Below are positions 5,711 to 5,781 of a DNA stretch of 5,781 bases, piece after piece. The notes beneath the pieces are model-generated. The model saw only the letters and a list, made by a program, of their open reading frames with translations, did no database searches and was not told where the DNA came from. The DNA comes from Crocinitomicaceae bacterium (GTDB lineage Bacteria; Bacteroidota; Bacteroidia; Flavobacteriales_D; Crocinitomicaceae). A program made the position numbers and the translations under genes. The stretch spans positions 1 through 5,781 of the forward strand of contig WTIB01000307.1 of NCBI GenBank assembly GCA_011522905.1, written 5' to 3'. Positions within the stretch are counted from its first letter, which is position 1. Each line of letters starts with the position of its first letter.

Positions 5711-5781
5711 CAATTGATTGGTGTTAAATTGATTTTTACAATAACAATTAACTGCGGAATATACTATATTTACTTTGTGAG

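Noticed and set aside
5712..5734. Direct repeat AATTGATT (5712-5719 and 5727-5734) upstream of the DUF2911 promoter, as paired regulator sites
   Set aside because: The repeat is only 8 bases in very AT-rich sequence, where such pairs are expected by chance.
5770..5777. TTACTTTG near the right edge as a -7 box for a divergent + strand gene
   Set aside because: It has one mismatch to TAnnTTTG, no TTG at a usable distance, and the gene it would serve lies outside the window.
1..5781. Search for CRISPR repeats, tRNA or rRNA genes, IS ends, toxin-antitoxin pairs or a defence system
   Set aside because: No spaced repeats, tRNA-like arms, transposase motifs or defence domains were seen; the window is filled by six ordinary genes.

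Overview
The window is AT-rich, compact DNA from a member of the Bacteroidota, most likely a Cytophagales- or Flavobacteriia-type organism; the genus cannot be told from the sequence. Four things point that way: a DUF2911 secreted protein, a histidine kinase of the type common in that phylum, A-rich leaders without clear Shine-Dalgarno sites, and a promoter matching the Bacteroidota -33 TTG / -7 TAnnTTTG pattern. There are six protein-coding genes and no RNA gene, insertion sequence, CRISPR array or phage gene. No gap exceeds 142 bases.

Layout, left to right. A small secreted protein of unknown function is encoded on the + strand (18-410). Everything else is on the - strand and reads right to left: DUF2911 protein (5639-4773), EamA/DMT transporter (4769-3870), Kv-beta-like aldo/keto reductase (3842-2859), thioredoxin-reductase-like ferredoxin/flavodoxin-NADP+ reductase (2776-1766), and a membrane sensor histidine kinase (1725-385). 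The histidine kinase converges on the small + strand gene and the two coding regions overlap by 26 bp.

Transcription, inferred. A good Bacteroidota promoter lies 40-70 bp before the DUF2911 gene. DUF2911, EamA and the aldo/keto reductase are separated by only 3 and 27 bp and look like one unit. The 82-bp gap before the reductase gene holds a weak stem-loop over the aldo/keto reductase stop codon and a perfect -7 box, so reductase plus kinase may be a second unit, or an internal promoter may boost them. The five - strand genes do not form an obvious pathway. Two are oxidoreductases using NADP(H), one is an exporter-type permease, one is an extracytoplasmic protein and one is a sensor kinase without a response regulator in the window.

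No previously undescribed system is evident; this is mostly ordinary chromosomal content. The best second-look items are a 12-base sequence shared between the DUF2911 promoter and the gap before the kinase gene, a hairpin just upstream of the kinase start, the same-frame TAG junction between DUF2911 and EamA, and the unrecognised small secreted protein.
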